The notes beneath the pieces were generated by a model that was not told the origin of the DNA, ran no database searches, and worked only from the letters and a program-made list of their open reading frames with translations. Made by a program: the position numbers and the translations under genes. Below, piece after piece: positions 36,231 to 46,000 of a DNA stretch of 64,000 nucleotides; the first letter of the stretch is position 1, and each line of letters starts with the position of its first letter. The DNA comes from Niastella soli (lineage in GTDB: Bacteria > Bacteroidota > Bacteroidia > Chitinophagales > Chitinophagaceae): contig NZ_JAGHKO010000024.1 in the NCBI RefSeq assembly GCF_017742245.1, positions 372,001 to 436,000 of the forward strand. The letters run 5' to 3'.

Positions 36231-37304
36231 ATGCACAAGACCGACCAACAGCCTGCATCCGTAATTAATAAACCACATTTTGAGATCCTGGACGGCCTAA
36301 GAGGTGTTGCGGCCATTGCCGTGGTGGTCTTTCACTTTATGGAAATTGCGGAGCCTGTTCCTTCAAAGAATTTTATGGCCCACGCTTACCTGGCTGTCGA
36401 TTTTTTCTTTTGTTTGTCGGGATTTGTAATTGCCTATGCGTATGACGATAAAATGGCTACCATTGGGATCGGCCAGTTTCTGAAGAGAAGACTCATCCGG
36501 TTACATCCGCTGGTGATCATTGGCTCGGTACTTGGTCTGCTGACCTTTTTGTTTGATCCTTTCAGTAATTTGAGTCAGTCATATGCCGGTAAAATAGGGT
36601 GGCTGTTTGTATGCTCCTGTCTGATGATCCCCTTGCCGATTGTAAAGGAAAGGTATTTAAATCTGTTTCATCTTAATCCGCCAACCTGGTCTTTGTTCTG
36701 GGAGTATATCGCTAATATTTTTTACGCGCTTATTCTTGTCAGGCTGCCAAAGAAAATCCTTTGGGTTGTAACCGTGCTGGCTGCCATTGCACTGGTATAT
36801 GAATCCTGGCAATCAAAACAACTAAGCGTAGGGTGGGGCGGTGATAATATCAAAGGCGGGGCCATTAGAGTTGCCTTTTCATTCCTGGCAGGGATGGTCA
36901 TATATCGTTCCCGCTGGATCATCCGGTCAAAGTTGGGTTTTGTTTCCTTAGGTTTATTACTCCTGCCCGCATTTTTGTTTCCGTTTAACGAAACCTATAA
37001 CTGGTTTGCAGACCCGCTCATTGTTATCGTTTACTTCCCTTTGATGATCATGCTGGGGGCAGGCGCATTAACACACAAAGCAACGCATACCCTTTGTCAG
37101 TTTTCAGGTCAGCTCTCATACCCGCTTTATATGGTACACTATCCTTTTATGTGGGTGTTCTTTAGTTATGTTGACAAGTACCATCCATCAGTCCCCAATA
37201 CAAGGTTGATCATTATTGTTGGCACGTTATTATTGTTATTGCTGGCTTATCTGGTCATGAAGTATGTAGATGGACCGATCCGTAAAAAGCTAAGCAAATT
37301 GTAG
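36231..37304 (+). CDS. Acyltransferase 3 family membrane protein
   Basis: 357 residues, about ten membrane helices. The signature is at the N-terminus: LDGLRGVAAIAVVVFHF, and AVDFFFCLSGFVIAY. These inner-membrane enzymes move acyl groups onto sugars or lipids of the envelope; the substrate here is unknown. The gene stands alone. Confidence 0.93.
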   Translation: MHKTDQQPASVINKPHFEILDGLRGVAAIAVVVFHFMEIAEPVPSKNFMAHAYLAVDFFFCLSGFVIAYAYDDKMATIGIGQFLKRRLIRLHPLVIIGSVLGLLTFLFDPFSNLSQSYAGKIGWLFVCSCLMIPLPIVKERYLNLFHLNPPTWSLFWEYIANIFYALILVRLPKKILWVVTVLAAIALVYESWQSKQLSVGWGGDNIKGGAIRVAFSFLAGMVIYRSRWIIRSKLGFVSLGLLLLPAFLFPFNETYNWFADPLIVIVYFPLMIMLGAGALTHKATHTLCQFSGQLSYPLYMVHYPFMWVFFSYVDKYHPSVPNTRLIIIVGTLLLLLLAYLVMKYVDGPIRKKLSKL

Positions 37305-37373
37305 AACGCGAAGCGCGATTTTTCATAAGTGAGCTTTCAGTGTTAGGCTGTATTTGTATTGCCCATTGCCTTT

Positions 37374-37510
37374 TCAATGTCGTTTAGTTAATGCGTGTTT
37401 TAAGGAGTCCCCTCCTGGGAGGGGTAGGGGTGGGTTCTCGCTGCACGCCGCAACCTCCGGATGCATCTGATGGATTTAGCTCTCCTATTCGCTTAACTAA
37501 ACGACATTGA
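37374..37510. mobile_element. MITE-like inverted-repeat element
   Basis: An 18-base perfect inverted repeat, TCAATGTCGTTTAGTTAA at 37374-37391 and its complement at 37493-37510, bounds a 137-bp segment. Inside is a GC-rich hairpin (CCCCTCC/GGAGGGG). No coding sequence or transposase is inside, so if mobile it must be moved in trans. The interval 37305-37724 otherwise holds this element and the 7-bp array. Confidence 0.5.
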
Positions 37511-37579
37511 TTGCCTATTACCCATTCACACGGACCTGAGCGCAGCGAAGGCCCGCGTCTGCTCTCGGCTGAGCCGAGA

Positions 37580-37622
37580 CCGTCTGCCGTCTGCCGTTTG
37601 CCGTCTGCCGTTTGCCGTCTGC
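37580..37622 (+). repeat. Array of 7-bp units CCGTCTG/CCGTTTG (left side of the accessory island)
   Basis: About six units of CCGT(C/T)TG in the order of a degenerate 7-mer, after a short hairpin CTCGGCTGAGCCGAG. A longer array of the same units in the same orientation is at 49011-49078, on the other side of the gene cluster between 37.7 and 48.7 kb. Confidence 0.75.
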
Positions 37623-37724
37623 TTACTCACCCTAAATGGTGATTGTTAGAAGTTTACTGTTCTATACCTTTATTGAGATAACCCCTTATGCCCTTACACT
37701 ACAAATCATAAAATCACTTGCTGT

Positions 37725-39455
37725 ATGAAATGCCTGGGTTGGTATTCCTTACTAAGTGTTCTTCTGACAACCTGTAACAGTGATCCTGCATCAAAAAAGC
37801 AGGGAGCAACAAATACGGCTCCAGCAATCGTATATGGTTGTTATAATTCCAAAACAACAGATAAAGCCTGGTACCTCGAAGGTAAAAAGGCTCCGCTGTT
37901 AAAAGACCTGCAAGGCATTGATCTTCGCATTTCAACAAATAACCAGAAAGCCCGGGAATATGTGAACCAGGGCATGATGCTGGCCTATGGTTTTAACCAT
38001 GCCGAAGCGGCCAGGTCATTTTATGAAGCTACCAGGTTGGACTCCACCTGCGCCATGGCGTATTGGGGGTATGCCTATGTGCTTGGCCCCAATTACAATG
38101 CCGGTATGGAAAAGGATAATTTTGACTGGGCCTATGACGCGGTAACGAAGGCGGTAGCCTTGTCTGGCAAAACCTCCGATAAAGAAAAAGCGCTCATTCA
38201 CGCCCTGGCCACCCGGTATGCAAAGCCTGCCCCCACTGATCGCAAACCACTGGACATAGCCTATGCCGATGCCATGAAAAAAGTATATGATCAATATCCA
38301 TCAGATCCGGATATTGGCGCTTTGTATGCGGAAGCCATGATGGACCTACATCCCTGGAACTTATATGACAAGGAATCAAAAACACCCAGACAATGGACGC
38401 CGGCCCTGCTGGCAGTGTTGGAACATTTAATGACGATCAATCCCAGACATCCCGGTGCCCATCACTTTTATATTCATGCAGTGGAAGCATCGGCCCATCC
38501 GGAAAAAGGGTTGGCCAGTGCAAAACTGTTAGAAACCCTGGTGCCCGGTTCGGGACACCTGGTGCATATGCCTTCACACATCTACATCAATACCGGCGAC
38601 TATCACCAGGGCTCACTGGTTAACATCGCAGCGATAAAGGCAGACAGCAATTACCTTACTACCTGTCATGCACAGGGAGCCTATCCATTATCCTATTATC
38701 CCCATAACTACCATTTCCTGGCGGCCACTGCCACCCTGGAAGGGAATGCTGCACTAGCCTGGATGGCTGCCACCCGCATGCAGCACGATTCAGATACCGG
38801 TATTATGCGTTTACCAGGGTGGGGCACACTACAACATTATTATACCATACCTTATTACATTGCAGTAAAGTTTGCGATGTGGGACACCATTCTGACACTG
38901 CCATCACCTGCGGAAAAACTGGTCTATCCGCGGGCCCTCTGGCATTATGCAAGAGGCATGGCCTTCCTTGGTAAAAACGATTTAAACAGCGCCAGTAAGG
39001 AAATGGACCAATTGAGTACCCTGGCCGCTGACTCGTCGCTAAAAGCCGTTACTATCTGGGACATAAACACTACAGCCGATTTAGCACAAATTGCCAGCAA
39101 GGTGCTGGCTGCCGAGATAGCTTCCAACCAAAAACAATGGCAGCAGTCGATCGCTTTATTGAATGAAGCGGTGAACCAGGAAGATAAACTGAATTACAAT
39201 GAACCGCCCGACTGGTTCTTCTCTGTACGTCATCACCTGGGGGCCGTACTGATAAAAGCCGGCAAATATAACGACGCTGAAAAGGTATATAACCAGGACC
39301 TGCAAACCTGGCGTAACAATGGTTGGGCACTGATCGGTCTATATAATGCTTTGTTGTTGCAGAAAAAAAATTCAGCAGCAGCGGCGGTAAAGTCCCGGTT
39401 CAACAGATCATGGTTGTACGCCGACATCAAAATAGGTTCCTCCTCACCGTTGTAA
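37725..39455 (+). CDS. TPR-repeat lipoprotein
   Basis: 576 residues. Lipobox region MKCLGWYSLLSVLLTTC. The mature part is a helical repeat protein with TPR pairs (GYNHAEAARSFYEATRLDSTCAMAYWGYAY...AWMAATRMQHDS... KYNDAEKVYNQDLQTW). No enzymatic motif. It is the first gene of the accessory island, 187 bases before the LytTR gene. Possibly a binding or scaffold protein; unknown. Confidence 0.8.
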   Translation: MKCLGWYSLLSVLLTTCNSDPASKKQGATNTAPAIVYGCYNSKTTDKAWYLEGKKAPLLKDLQGIDLRISTNNQKAREYVNQGMMLAYGFNHAEAARSFYEATRLDSTCAMAYWGYAYVLGPNYNAGMEKDNFDWAYDAVTKAVALSGKTSDKEKALIHALATRYAKPAPTDRKPLDIAYADAMKKVYDQYPSDPDIGALYAEAMMDLHPWNLYDKESKTPRQWTPALLAVLEHLMTINPRHPGAHHFYIHAVEASAHPEKGLASAKLLETLVPGSGHLVHMPSHIYINTGDYHQGSLVNIAAIKADSNYLTTCHAQGAYPLSYYPHNYHFLAATATLEGNAALAWMAATRMQHDSDTGIMRLPGWGTLQHYYTIPYYIAVKFAMWDTILTLPSPAEKLVYPRALWHYARGMAFLGKNDLNSASKEMDQLSTLAADSSLKAVTIWDINTTADLAQIASKVLAAEIASNQKQWQQSIALLNEAVNQEDKLNYNEPPDWFFSVRHHLGAVLIKAGKYNDAEKVYNQDLQTWRNNGWALIGLYNALLLQKKNSAAAAVKSRFNRSWLYADIKIGSSSPL

Positions 39456-39642
39456 GTATGACGAAGATCATTAAACAATAAGTACAACTACTGCAGCACC
39501 AGATACAAAAAGTCAATATCTTTCCATCTCCCAGAAAAAGGGGGAAAACACCTGATTTATACATCCGAATAATAGCAATCTTTATAATCCCTTTTACGCC
39601 CGTTGCCCCCTAAACCGATAGATCAACTCAACACAAAAAGAC

Positions 39643-40236
39643 ATGAGTGAACAGAAAGACAATGTGACAAGCAGTGCTTTCGTGCCTGGATCGGCAGGCA
39701 AGGATCTGAAGATCAACGAGGGCATTCAATTAATAAATACTAACATACCCCCACATACGCCGGGTAAACGCAGAAACAGCGCTTACAAAAAAGGCGCTAC
39801 CGAACACCTGTACAATAAACTGCCGGCACCATTATTACCCCACGAACAGGAGCCGGACAATTTACCTGATCTTCCTCGGCCAGCTATAACCACACCACTT
39901 ACCAAAGGCCTGTTGCAACTATTTGTAAAAAAGGGGGAATACATCTATGCCCGTCCGGCTGATATTGTACTTATTGAAAGCTGCGATCATCTGGTGCAGG
40001 TATATATTGCCTATGGCGAAAAAGCAAAACGTGCGGTGCGTAATGGAACCTTAAAAGATTTTCTATTGCAACTACCGCAACACCAATTTGTACGCCTAAG
40101 TCGATTTTGTGCAGTGAACCTCGACCGGCTCTCGGGCGGCAATTACAACCAGCAGGTATTCGAATTTGACTTTCGGGTATCTATTAAATTAAAGCACACC
40201 CTTCCTGTTTCTGCATTTAAAACCATCGGTATCTGA
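39643..40236 (+). CDS. Orphan LytTR DNA-binding regulator
   Basis: 197 residues. Residues 93-197 form the LytTR domain (FVKKGEYIYARPADIVLIESCDHLVQVYI, LKDFLLQLPQHQFVRLSRFCAVNLD). The N-terminal 90 are low-complexity, with no REC or membrane domain, so no phosphorylation input is seen. LytTR proteins bind two or more direct repeats about 21 bases apart. Such repeats lie just downstream at 40243-40290, in front of the operon, so it probably controls the next six genes and possibly itself. Confidence 0.87.
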   Translation: MSEQKDNVTSSAFVPGSAGKDLKINEGIQLINTNIPPHTPGKRRNSAYKKGATEHLYNKLPAPLLPHEQEPDNLPDLPRPAITTPLTKGLLQLFVKKGEYIYARPADIVLIESCDHLVQVYIAYGEKAKRAVRNGTLKDFLLQLPQHQFVRLSRFCAVNLDRLSGGNYNQQVFEFDFRVSIKLKHTLPVSAFKTIGI

Positions 40237-40242
40237 TTCGTG

Positions 40243-40290
40243 TTCACGTTTCCGTATCCTCATTTCACGTAATAAAAAGCCTCCTTCACG
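40243..40290 (+). promoter_or_regulatory. Three direct TTCACG repeats spaced exactly 21 bp (likely LytTR binding sites)
   Basis: TTCACG occurs at 40243, 40264 and 40285, a perfect 21-base period (two helical turns), each followed by a T/A-rich base triplet. LytTR regulators are known to bind pairs of direct half sites with about this period. The array lies 7 bases after the LytTR stop and about 130 bases before the operon start. The hexamer is expected about once per 2 kb by chance; only the periodicity is notable. Confidence 0.65.
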
Positions 40291-40419
40291 GTATTCAGCA
40301 TCGCCCAACGTTGCTTTTGTAATAAGTTAGCATACGATCCGCTACCGGTCTTGTTCACCCACTCCAACTTCCTATCGCTACGTTACCAAAACGTTTTACC
40401 ACTAATAAAATATTCCATT

Positions 40420-41415
40420 ATGTTAGAAGATTTTCGCGCCAGGGGCATCTATCTCACCGAAGATGAATACCGAACCGGTTTGCGTTCCCTTTTCTCTGAG
40501 GACTATCAGCATTTGACTGATGATATGCTGGAAGACATTATTTATGACCGCATAGCGGCCATGAGCCCTTCCGAAGCCGAAGGTTTTTTTAATTCAATCG
40601 GCAATTTTATAAAGGACAAAGTAGCGCCGGTAGCAGTGGCTGCTTTACCCGCAGCCACAACCGCAGTGGGTACTATATTTGGCGGTCCAATAGGCGCAGC
40701 GGCCGGCGGGGCCGTTGGCAAATTTGCAGCCGATAATATCAGCAAGTACGGAAAGATCAAACCTAACCCGTATGTAGCGTCAGCAGGCGGCATCGCCACT
40801 GCGCTTGCCAGTGGAAATTATAAAGCTGCCATACCCAATGTCATCAACCTGGGCCAGCAGATAGGCAACCGCATTTCACCCGGCGCCGGCAACAAGATAG
40901 CCGGTGTAGCTTCCAATGTTTACCAGGCAGGTACCGCGTTGGCCAGTGGCAATTATGCAGGGGCTATAAATGCAGGACGCAATGTCGGCAATGCCATCTC
41001 ACCAGGATTGGGTAACCGGTTTGGCAATATAGCTTCCACCGCTGGCGGAATAGCCGCCGGTATGTTAAATGGTCAGGGTAACAACGCTCCTGCGCAGGCC
41101 CAGTTAATGAACTTTATAAAAAGCACCCCCTTTTTACAATCCATGTTGTCTTCCATCGCTACCGGTAACCTGGGAACAGGTTTGCAGATGCTGAAGGAAG
41201 ATGGTTCGACCACTACCACCAGTTATGTAGAAATGCTGGAGTCGTTAAAATACCTGACCGAGAATGCTATTGCAGAAGCGGACAATGCCGGTGCCTACGG
41301 CAATCTGTCCTTTGAATCGGAGAGTGACCGGGATGGCTATATAGAGGCGCTTATAGAAGATATTGGCAACTATGAGAACGCCTTATTACCCAACTATGAT
41401 ACGGTGACCTATTAA
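40420..41415 (+). CDS. Glycine-zipper, repeat-containing protein of unknown function
   Basis: 331 residues from ATG 40420 (earlier starts lack support). Residues 1-50 are an acidic start (EDFRARGIYLTEDEYRTGLRSLF...SPSEAEGFF). Then there is a Gly/Ala-rich zipper (AALPAATTAVGTIFGGPIGAAAGGAVGKF) and two repeats of the type TALASGNY.AAI.N...GN.ISPG.GN. The C-terminus is acidic. No signal peptide is evident, so export is unclear. Gly zippers often insert into or oligomerise in membranes. It is the first gene of the operon and a possible component of a secreted or membrane-disrupting assembly. Confidence 0.7.
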   Translation: MLEDFRARGIYLTEDEYRTGLRSLFSEDYQHLTDDMLEDIIYDRIAAMSPSEAEGFFNSIGNFIKDKVAPVAVAALPAATTAVGTIFGGPIGAAAGGAVGKFAADNISKYGKIKPNPYVASAGGIATALASGNYKAAIPNVINLGQQIGNRISPGAGNKIAGVASNVYQAGTALASGNYAGAINAGRNVGNAISPGLGNRFGNIASTAGGIAAGMLNGQGNNAPAQAQLMNFIKSTPFLQSMLSSIATGNLGTGLQMLKEDGSTTTTSYVEMLESLKYLTENAIAEADNAGAYGNLSFESESDRDGYIEALIEDIGNYENALLPNYDTVTY

Positions 41416-41425
41416 ATAAAATCGT

Positions 41426-41842
41426 ATGGACTTTAACTCTCTGCTGGAACAGCTACAGACCCAGCGACCCGAATTAGCCGATTCACTGGCGCTTCTTCGC
41501 CAGTATCAAAACAATAAGAAAGAAAAGGAAGATGACGACACGGCAGTGGACATGGACCGGGAGGAAAAACTAACCGCCTTACTGGAAAAACAAAAGGAGA
41601 TCAATAAAGGCATCCTGCATCAGTTTAGAAAACTGGAACGGAACTATCAGTTGCTGATCGAACAGATGGACCAGTTTGCAGAGGCCGTAGGCGCCTGCCC
41701 GGAATGCTGGGGCGAAGACTCCTTATGCAATTCCTGCCATGGCAGGGGAAAGCCTGGTTACTATCAGCCCAATCCAACTTATTTCAATATGTATATAAGG
41801 CCCGTGCTCAGTAAGCTAAAAACAATCAATAATAATTCTTAA
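41426..41842 (+). CDS. Small protein with double Cys zinc-ribbon motif
   Basis: 138 residues. A charged coiled-coil-like N-terminus (EKLTALLEKQKEINKGILHQF...) is followed by ACPECWGEDSLCNSCHGRG, with CxxC-x(6)-CxxC spacing that resembles a DnaJ-type zinc ribbon (with CxGxG). It ends in a Tyr/Pro-rich tail. Probably binds zinc and serves as an adaptor in the operon; function unknown. Ten bases follow the previous stop and 19 bases precede the next gene, so all are translated from one message. Confidence 0.7.
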   Translation: MDFNSLLEQLQTQRPELADSLALLRQYQNNKKEKEDDDTAVDMDREEKLTALLEKQKEINKGILHQFRKLERNYQLLIEQMDQFAEAVGACPECWGEDSLCNSCHGRGKPGYYQPNPTYFNMYIRPVLSKLKTINNNS

Positions 41843-41861
41843 CCATTTAATTCATTTTATT

Positions 41862-42611
41862 ATGGCAAGCTATTACGACAGAGTCCTTGAAGATTTTGAT
41901 CTCAGGGAAGCAAGCTACGACGAAGGTTTACTTGATGAAGGTATCCTCGATGAAGGCATATACGATGAAGGTATATACGATGAAGGGATCTTTAACAGAA
42001 AAAAAGCACAGCGCCCGGTAAGACTTCCCGGTGCTATAGGCAAAGCTTCCAACTTTGGAAAAAATGTAAAGCCCACCCCTTCGGCAAATGGCGCTAATCC
42101 CAATTATGTAACCAAAGCCGAGTTGAAAAGTAGTTTGAACAGTATTTCCGAAGACGTAAATGCCCTGAAGAAAACAGGCCTTACACTCGCAGCCACTGTT
42201 AAAAAACTGGATGACGGGTATGAAAAAATAGTAAAGAGCATTGCCCGGAAAGACAAGACCCAGGACAATATTCTTTCCAGTACTACCATGATGTCGTTGA
42301 TGAGCACATTGGTTAACAAACCTTCACTTGACCCCACTGCACTGAAAATTGTGCCTGCTGCAACCGGCTCGCCGGAGCATATCGAACTGGACACCACTAA
42401 AGACGCCATCACGGTAGACCTGTCCAAAACACTGTTGTTTACCATGCTGCCTACACTCATGAGTAGTAATGGCGGCGGCTCATCGGATAACGGCATGATG
42501 ATGATGATGATGGTATTGTTACTGGGCCAGAACAAAACATCAAATAGCAATGACAACTCCCTGCTGATCATGCTGCCCATGATGATGATGATGAACAATA
42601 AAAAAAGTTAA
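41862..42611 (+). CDS. Met-rich hydrophobic-tail protein with DEGIY repeats
   Basis: 249 residues. Residues 20-44 carry five DEG(I/L)(Y/L/F) repeats encoded by a 15-bp DNA repeat (41919-41993). A basic stretch and a helical middle follow. The C-terminal 70 residues are two hydrophobic Met-rich segments, including GMMMMMMVLLLG and MLPMMMMM. Such Met runs with short polar spacers suggest membrane insertion or self-assembly, similar to holin-like or gas-vesicle-like surfactant proteins by analogy only. It shares the Met motif (MMPLMVYLLQ) with the next gene. Confidence 0.65.
   Translation: MASYYDRVLEDFDLREASYDEGLLDEGILDEGIYDEGIYDEGIFNRKKAQRPVRLPGAIGKASNFGKNVKPTPSANGANPNYVTKAELKSSLNSISEDVNALKKTGLTLAATVKKLDDGYEKIVKSIARKDKTQDNILSSTTMMSLMSTLVNKPSLDPTALKIVPAATGSPEHIELDTTKDAITVDLSKTLLFTMLPTLMSSNGGGSSDNGMMMMMMVLLLGQNKTSNSNDNSLLIMLPMMMMMNNKKS
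41919..41993 (+). repeat. Five 15-bp coding repeats (DEGxx)
   Basis: GACGAAGGTTTACTT, GATGAAGGTATCCTC and three further units with GAAGG cores encode five DEGxx copies in the neighbouring protein. Changes are mostly in the third position, so the repeat is under coding constraint. Confidence 0.8.
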
Positions 42612-42622
42612 ACCAGATTATT

Positions 42623-43018
42623 ATGAATAACGAAATGATGATGCCACTCATGGTCTACCTGCTTCAGTCGGAAGACTCAAAGAAACAGGCAGACCGGGTC
42701 ATACAGGAAGTAAAGGCAAACGGAATAAAAGAATTTGCCCCTGGCAAAGAGGTGAACAAAGACTTCATGCCTATAATGAGTTATCTGTCAAGTAACATAG
42801 ATAAGATCATGGAGGACTCGAAGACACAGGCAAACCGGGTAATTCAGGCAGTGGAGACAAAAGAGTTTACACCTTCTGCAGATGCAACAAAAAAATACAA
42901 TGAGATGTTGCTCATTTGGACTGATCTTTCAAATAGTATAACATCGCTCAGGGAAGACATTAAAACCCTGTCAGAAAAGCTGGCTGGCAAAGAAAGCGAA
43001 AGCTTTGTTAACAGTTAA
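42623..43018 (+). CDS. Small Met-rich protein, paralog-like to its upstream neighbour
   Basis: 131 residues. N-terminal MNNEMMMPLMVYLLQSEDSK shares the Met-rich style of the previous gene's C-terminus, followed by a charged, coiled-coil-like region with an imperfect internal repeat (KKQADRVIQEVK and KTQANRVIQAVE). No signal peptide. It follows the previous stop by 11 bases. Function unknown. Confidence 0.6.
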   Translation: MNNEMMMPLMVYLLQSEDSKKQADRVIQEVKANGIKEFAPGKEVNKDFMPIMSYLSSNIDKIMEDSKTQANRVIQAVETKEFTPSADATKKYNEMLLIWTDLSNSITSLREDIKTLSEKLAGKESESFVNS

Positions 43019-43064
43019 AACAGTATAGGCTTTTCATACAGGAACCGTTTTCTAATTATGCCGC

Positions 43065-46000
43065 ATGGACCCCCGATTAAAATTGGTATTAAAAGGAGAT
43101 CCGGAGGAATTGTTACTGCTGCTTGTACGCCTGCAAAAACCGGAGGTGATACCACCTCATTGCAAGGTGATTACCCAGTTTGGTGATATTATCACCTGCC
43201 GGGTATATCGAAAATACCTGCTCGAAGTATACAATTCTCCTTACACCTTCTCTGTGAAGGCAGCACGGCTCATACCAGCCCCTTTAAAAGAAGGACTGGA
43301 TGAAGAAGGGCCTCCTTTACCTGTCGTTCCCTCGCGATCAATAAAAGCACCATACAGCGGCAAGGGCGTTTTCTTTGCCGCTGTTGACTGGGGCTTCGAT
43401 TTTGCGCATGCGAATCTGCGTAAACCCGATGGCACCACCCGCTTTCTATTTATCTGGGACCAGAACGGTATCTACGATGGCAATAAATACGGCTATGGTT
43501 GTTTTTATACCGATGCCGAGATCAACGAAGCGCTGCAAAGCGACACCCCGTATCAAACGCTGGGTTATCATCCCGGGAGAGGTGACCTGTTTGGTGCGGG
43601 TATGCATGGCACCCATGTAGTGGATATTGCTGCCGGCACCCCTATTACAGGGGAAGGCGGTATAGCTCCCGATACCATGTTTGTTGGGGTGGAGCTCGGA
43701 AGCAACCTGGTCAATGGATCAGACCTGGCGCTGGGCGATTCCGTGCGCCTGGTAGAAGGGCTCGACTGTATCCATTCTGTAACTAAAAAAATAAACATCC
43801 CCTGTGTCATCAACATGAGCCTGGGCAGCCATGGCGATTCGCATACGGGCAGATCACTGGCTGAACTGGCTTTTGATAATTTCCTTACACAAAACACCGG
43901 ATATGCACTGGTGCAAAGTGTAGGCAATTATTACCAGTCCGACTGCCATATCCATCATACACTGGAGCCGGGACAAACCTATTTGATGGAGTGGAACATT
44001 CCACGCCGCAACCGGGCTCCCAATGAAGTGGAAATATGGTATGCCGGCAGCGATGAATATGCCGTAAAACTTACTGCTCCCGATGGCGAACTGGTTGCTG
44101 AAGTAACCCCTTTCGAAGATATCCAGATCTTATACCGGGGCGATCCTGTTGGGTATATTTTCCAGCGTTCAAAAGAACCCAATACCGGATTGAACCATAT
44201 TGATATCATCCTTGATGTGACCATCCTAACCGGTAAATGGATCATTGAACTAAAAGGAAACAAAATAATCAACGGCTCATTTCATGCCTATTGCGAAAGG
44301 AATGATGCCAGCCAGGCAAAGTTCTCTCGTCATCAAAGCACCCCTTTTACCACCACCGGTTCGGTATGTAACAGTACCAATACCATTACCGTAGGCGCCT
44401 ATAACCACCGGGATGCACAACACCCGGTTGTATCCTTCAGCAGTTCGGGCCCTACAGCATTTGGCCAGCCAAAACCAGACCTGCTGGCGCCGGGTTATAA
44501 AATCCAGGCAGCCTGTTCGGCCCCGCCATCTGCTTATACTGCCATCGATGGGCTTACCATTAAAAGTGGCTCCAGCATGGCAGCGCCGCATGTATCGGGC
44601 GCCATTGCGTTGCTTTTTGAAAAATACAAACCACGGTTACTGCCCATATCATTGATAAAAGAATTATTGTTTGCGGCACTCGACCCGCTGCCCCTGCATT
44701 ATACGCCTCGCGATCGTATCCGCGCCGGCAACGGCATTTTAAATACGGAAGCATTACTAACAGATAAAGCATTTACCATGAACACGCCTTATTATACCCG
44801 CCCGGCACGACGCCTGGGAGAATTGGCTCCGGAAGAAGAACTTGTTTTAGAAAGCGAATCGCAAGTCGAATGTGCAGATTGTGAAAATGAAGCGGCGGTA
44901 GCATTTGAAACGCAGGAATATTACGACATACCAGAAACCCTGATAGAAGATAGTCCTGCCGGTTTGGTGCCCCCTTTACTGGACTATAAAAATTTACCGC
45001 CCGCCGAAACGATCTATGCAGGCATTGACCTGGGATTGCGAAAAGAATGCTGCAGCAGAGACCCAAAGACCTATGCCTGTACCGGAAATTTGATTGCTGA
45101 TGTAGAAGCCAAAACAGGCATCTTTATACCGGTTTCGTTTACCCCAACACCGGAGATCGATATCCTGTTGTATCTGCATGGGCATAAGGCCGGTTACATA
45201 AAAGGCAGAAAAGATGTGCCTATTGACGGTTACTGGAATAAACCGGAGTTTACCTTCCGTGAATTGCTGAACAGCTCAGGTAAACCATTTATTTTGGTAG
45301 CGCCTACACTCGGTCCATTTTCCCAGCCGGGAACACTTACTACCGATAAAGGGTTTACCAGCTTTATCAACCAGGTGCTTGCTTCCCTTGCTAATTATAG
45401 TGTTGCTTATAAAGGGAAACCGGCACCTGCCATTAAAAGCATCATACTGGCCGCCCATTCTGGCGGTGGCATAAGAATGCGTGCAATAGCCAACCTGGCA
45501 GGGAAAAATGCCTATGCCGATCTGATCACAGAATGCTGGGGATTCGACTGCACTTATTCAGGTGATGATCCAAAAGTATGGTACGAGTGGGCGGCTGCCA
45601 ATCCTGGTAAAACACTGTACCTGTATTCCAGAAAAGGAGCCGACACCAGCATGATCGCGAATAAAATAAAACCCTTACCAAATATTCACTCATTACCGGC
45701 CACTACAAACGACCATAACCAGGTACCTGCTATCCATATGCAGGAAAGGCTCACGGGCAAAAGCCCTGCACCCGTTACGCCCAAAAGACCAATACCGGGT
45801 GGTCTCAAAACCGGCGCATTAATAAAAGGCGCTGTGGGCAAGGGCGGACAAAACAATCCGGACGATGTGCTGTTGGTCCAGACCTTACTAAACGGGGCCG
45901 GTATTCCCATCGCAGTAACCGGACTAACCACCGGTAACGAAGGCGACCCAACGGTATTGGCTATCTTCCATTATCAGAAACGCAAAAAGCTATCATACGA

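Noticed and set aside
42104-42598. 164-residue open frame on the minus strand with Ile runs
   Set aside because: Complement of the Met-codon repeats of the operon gene.
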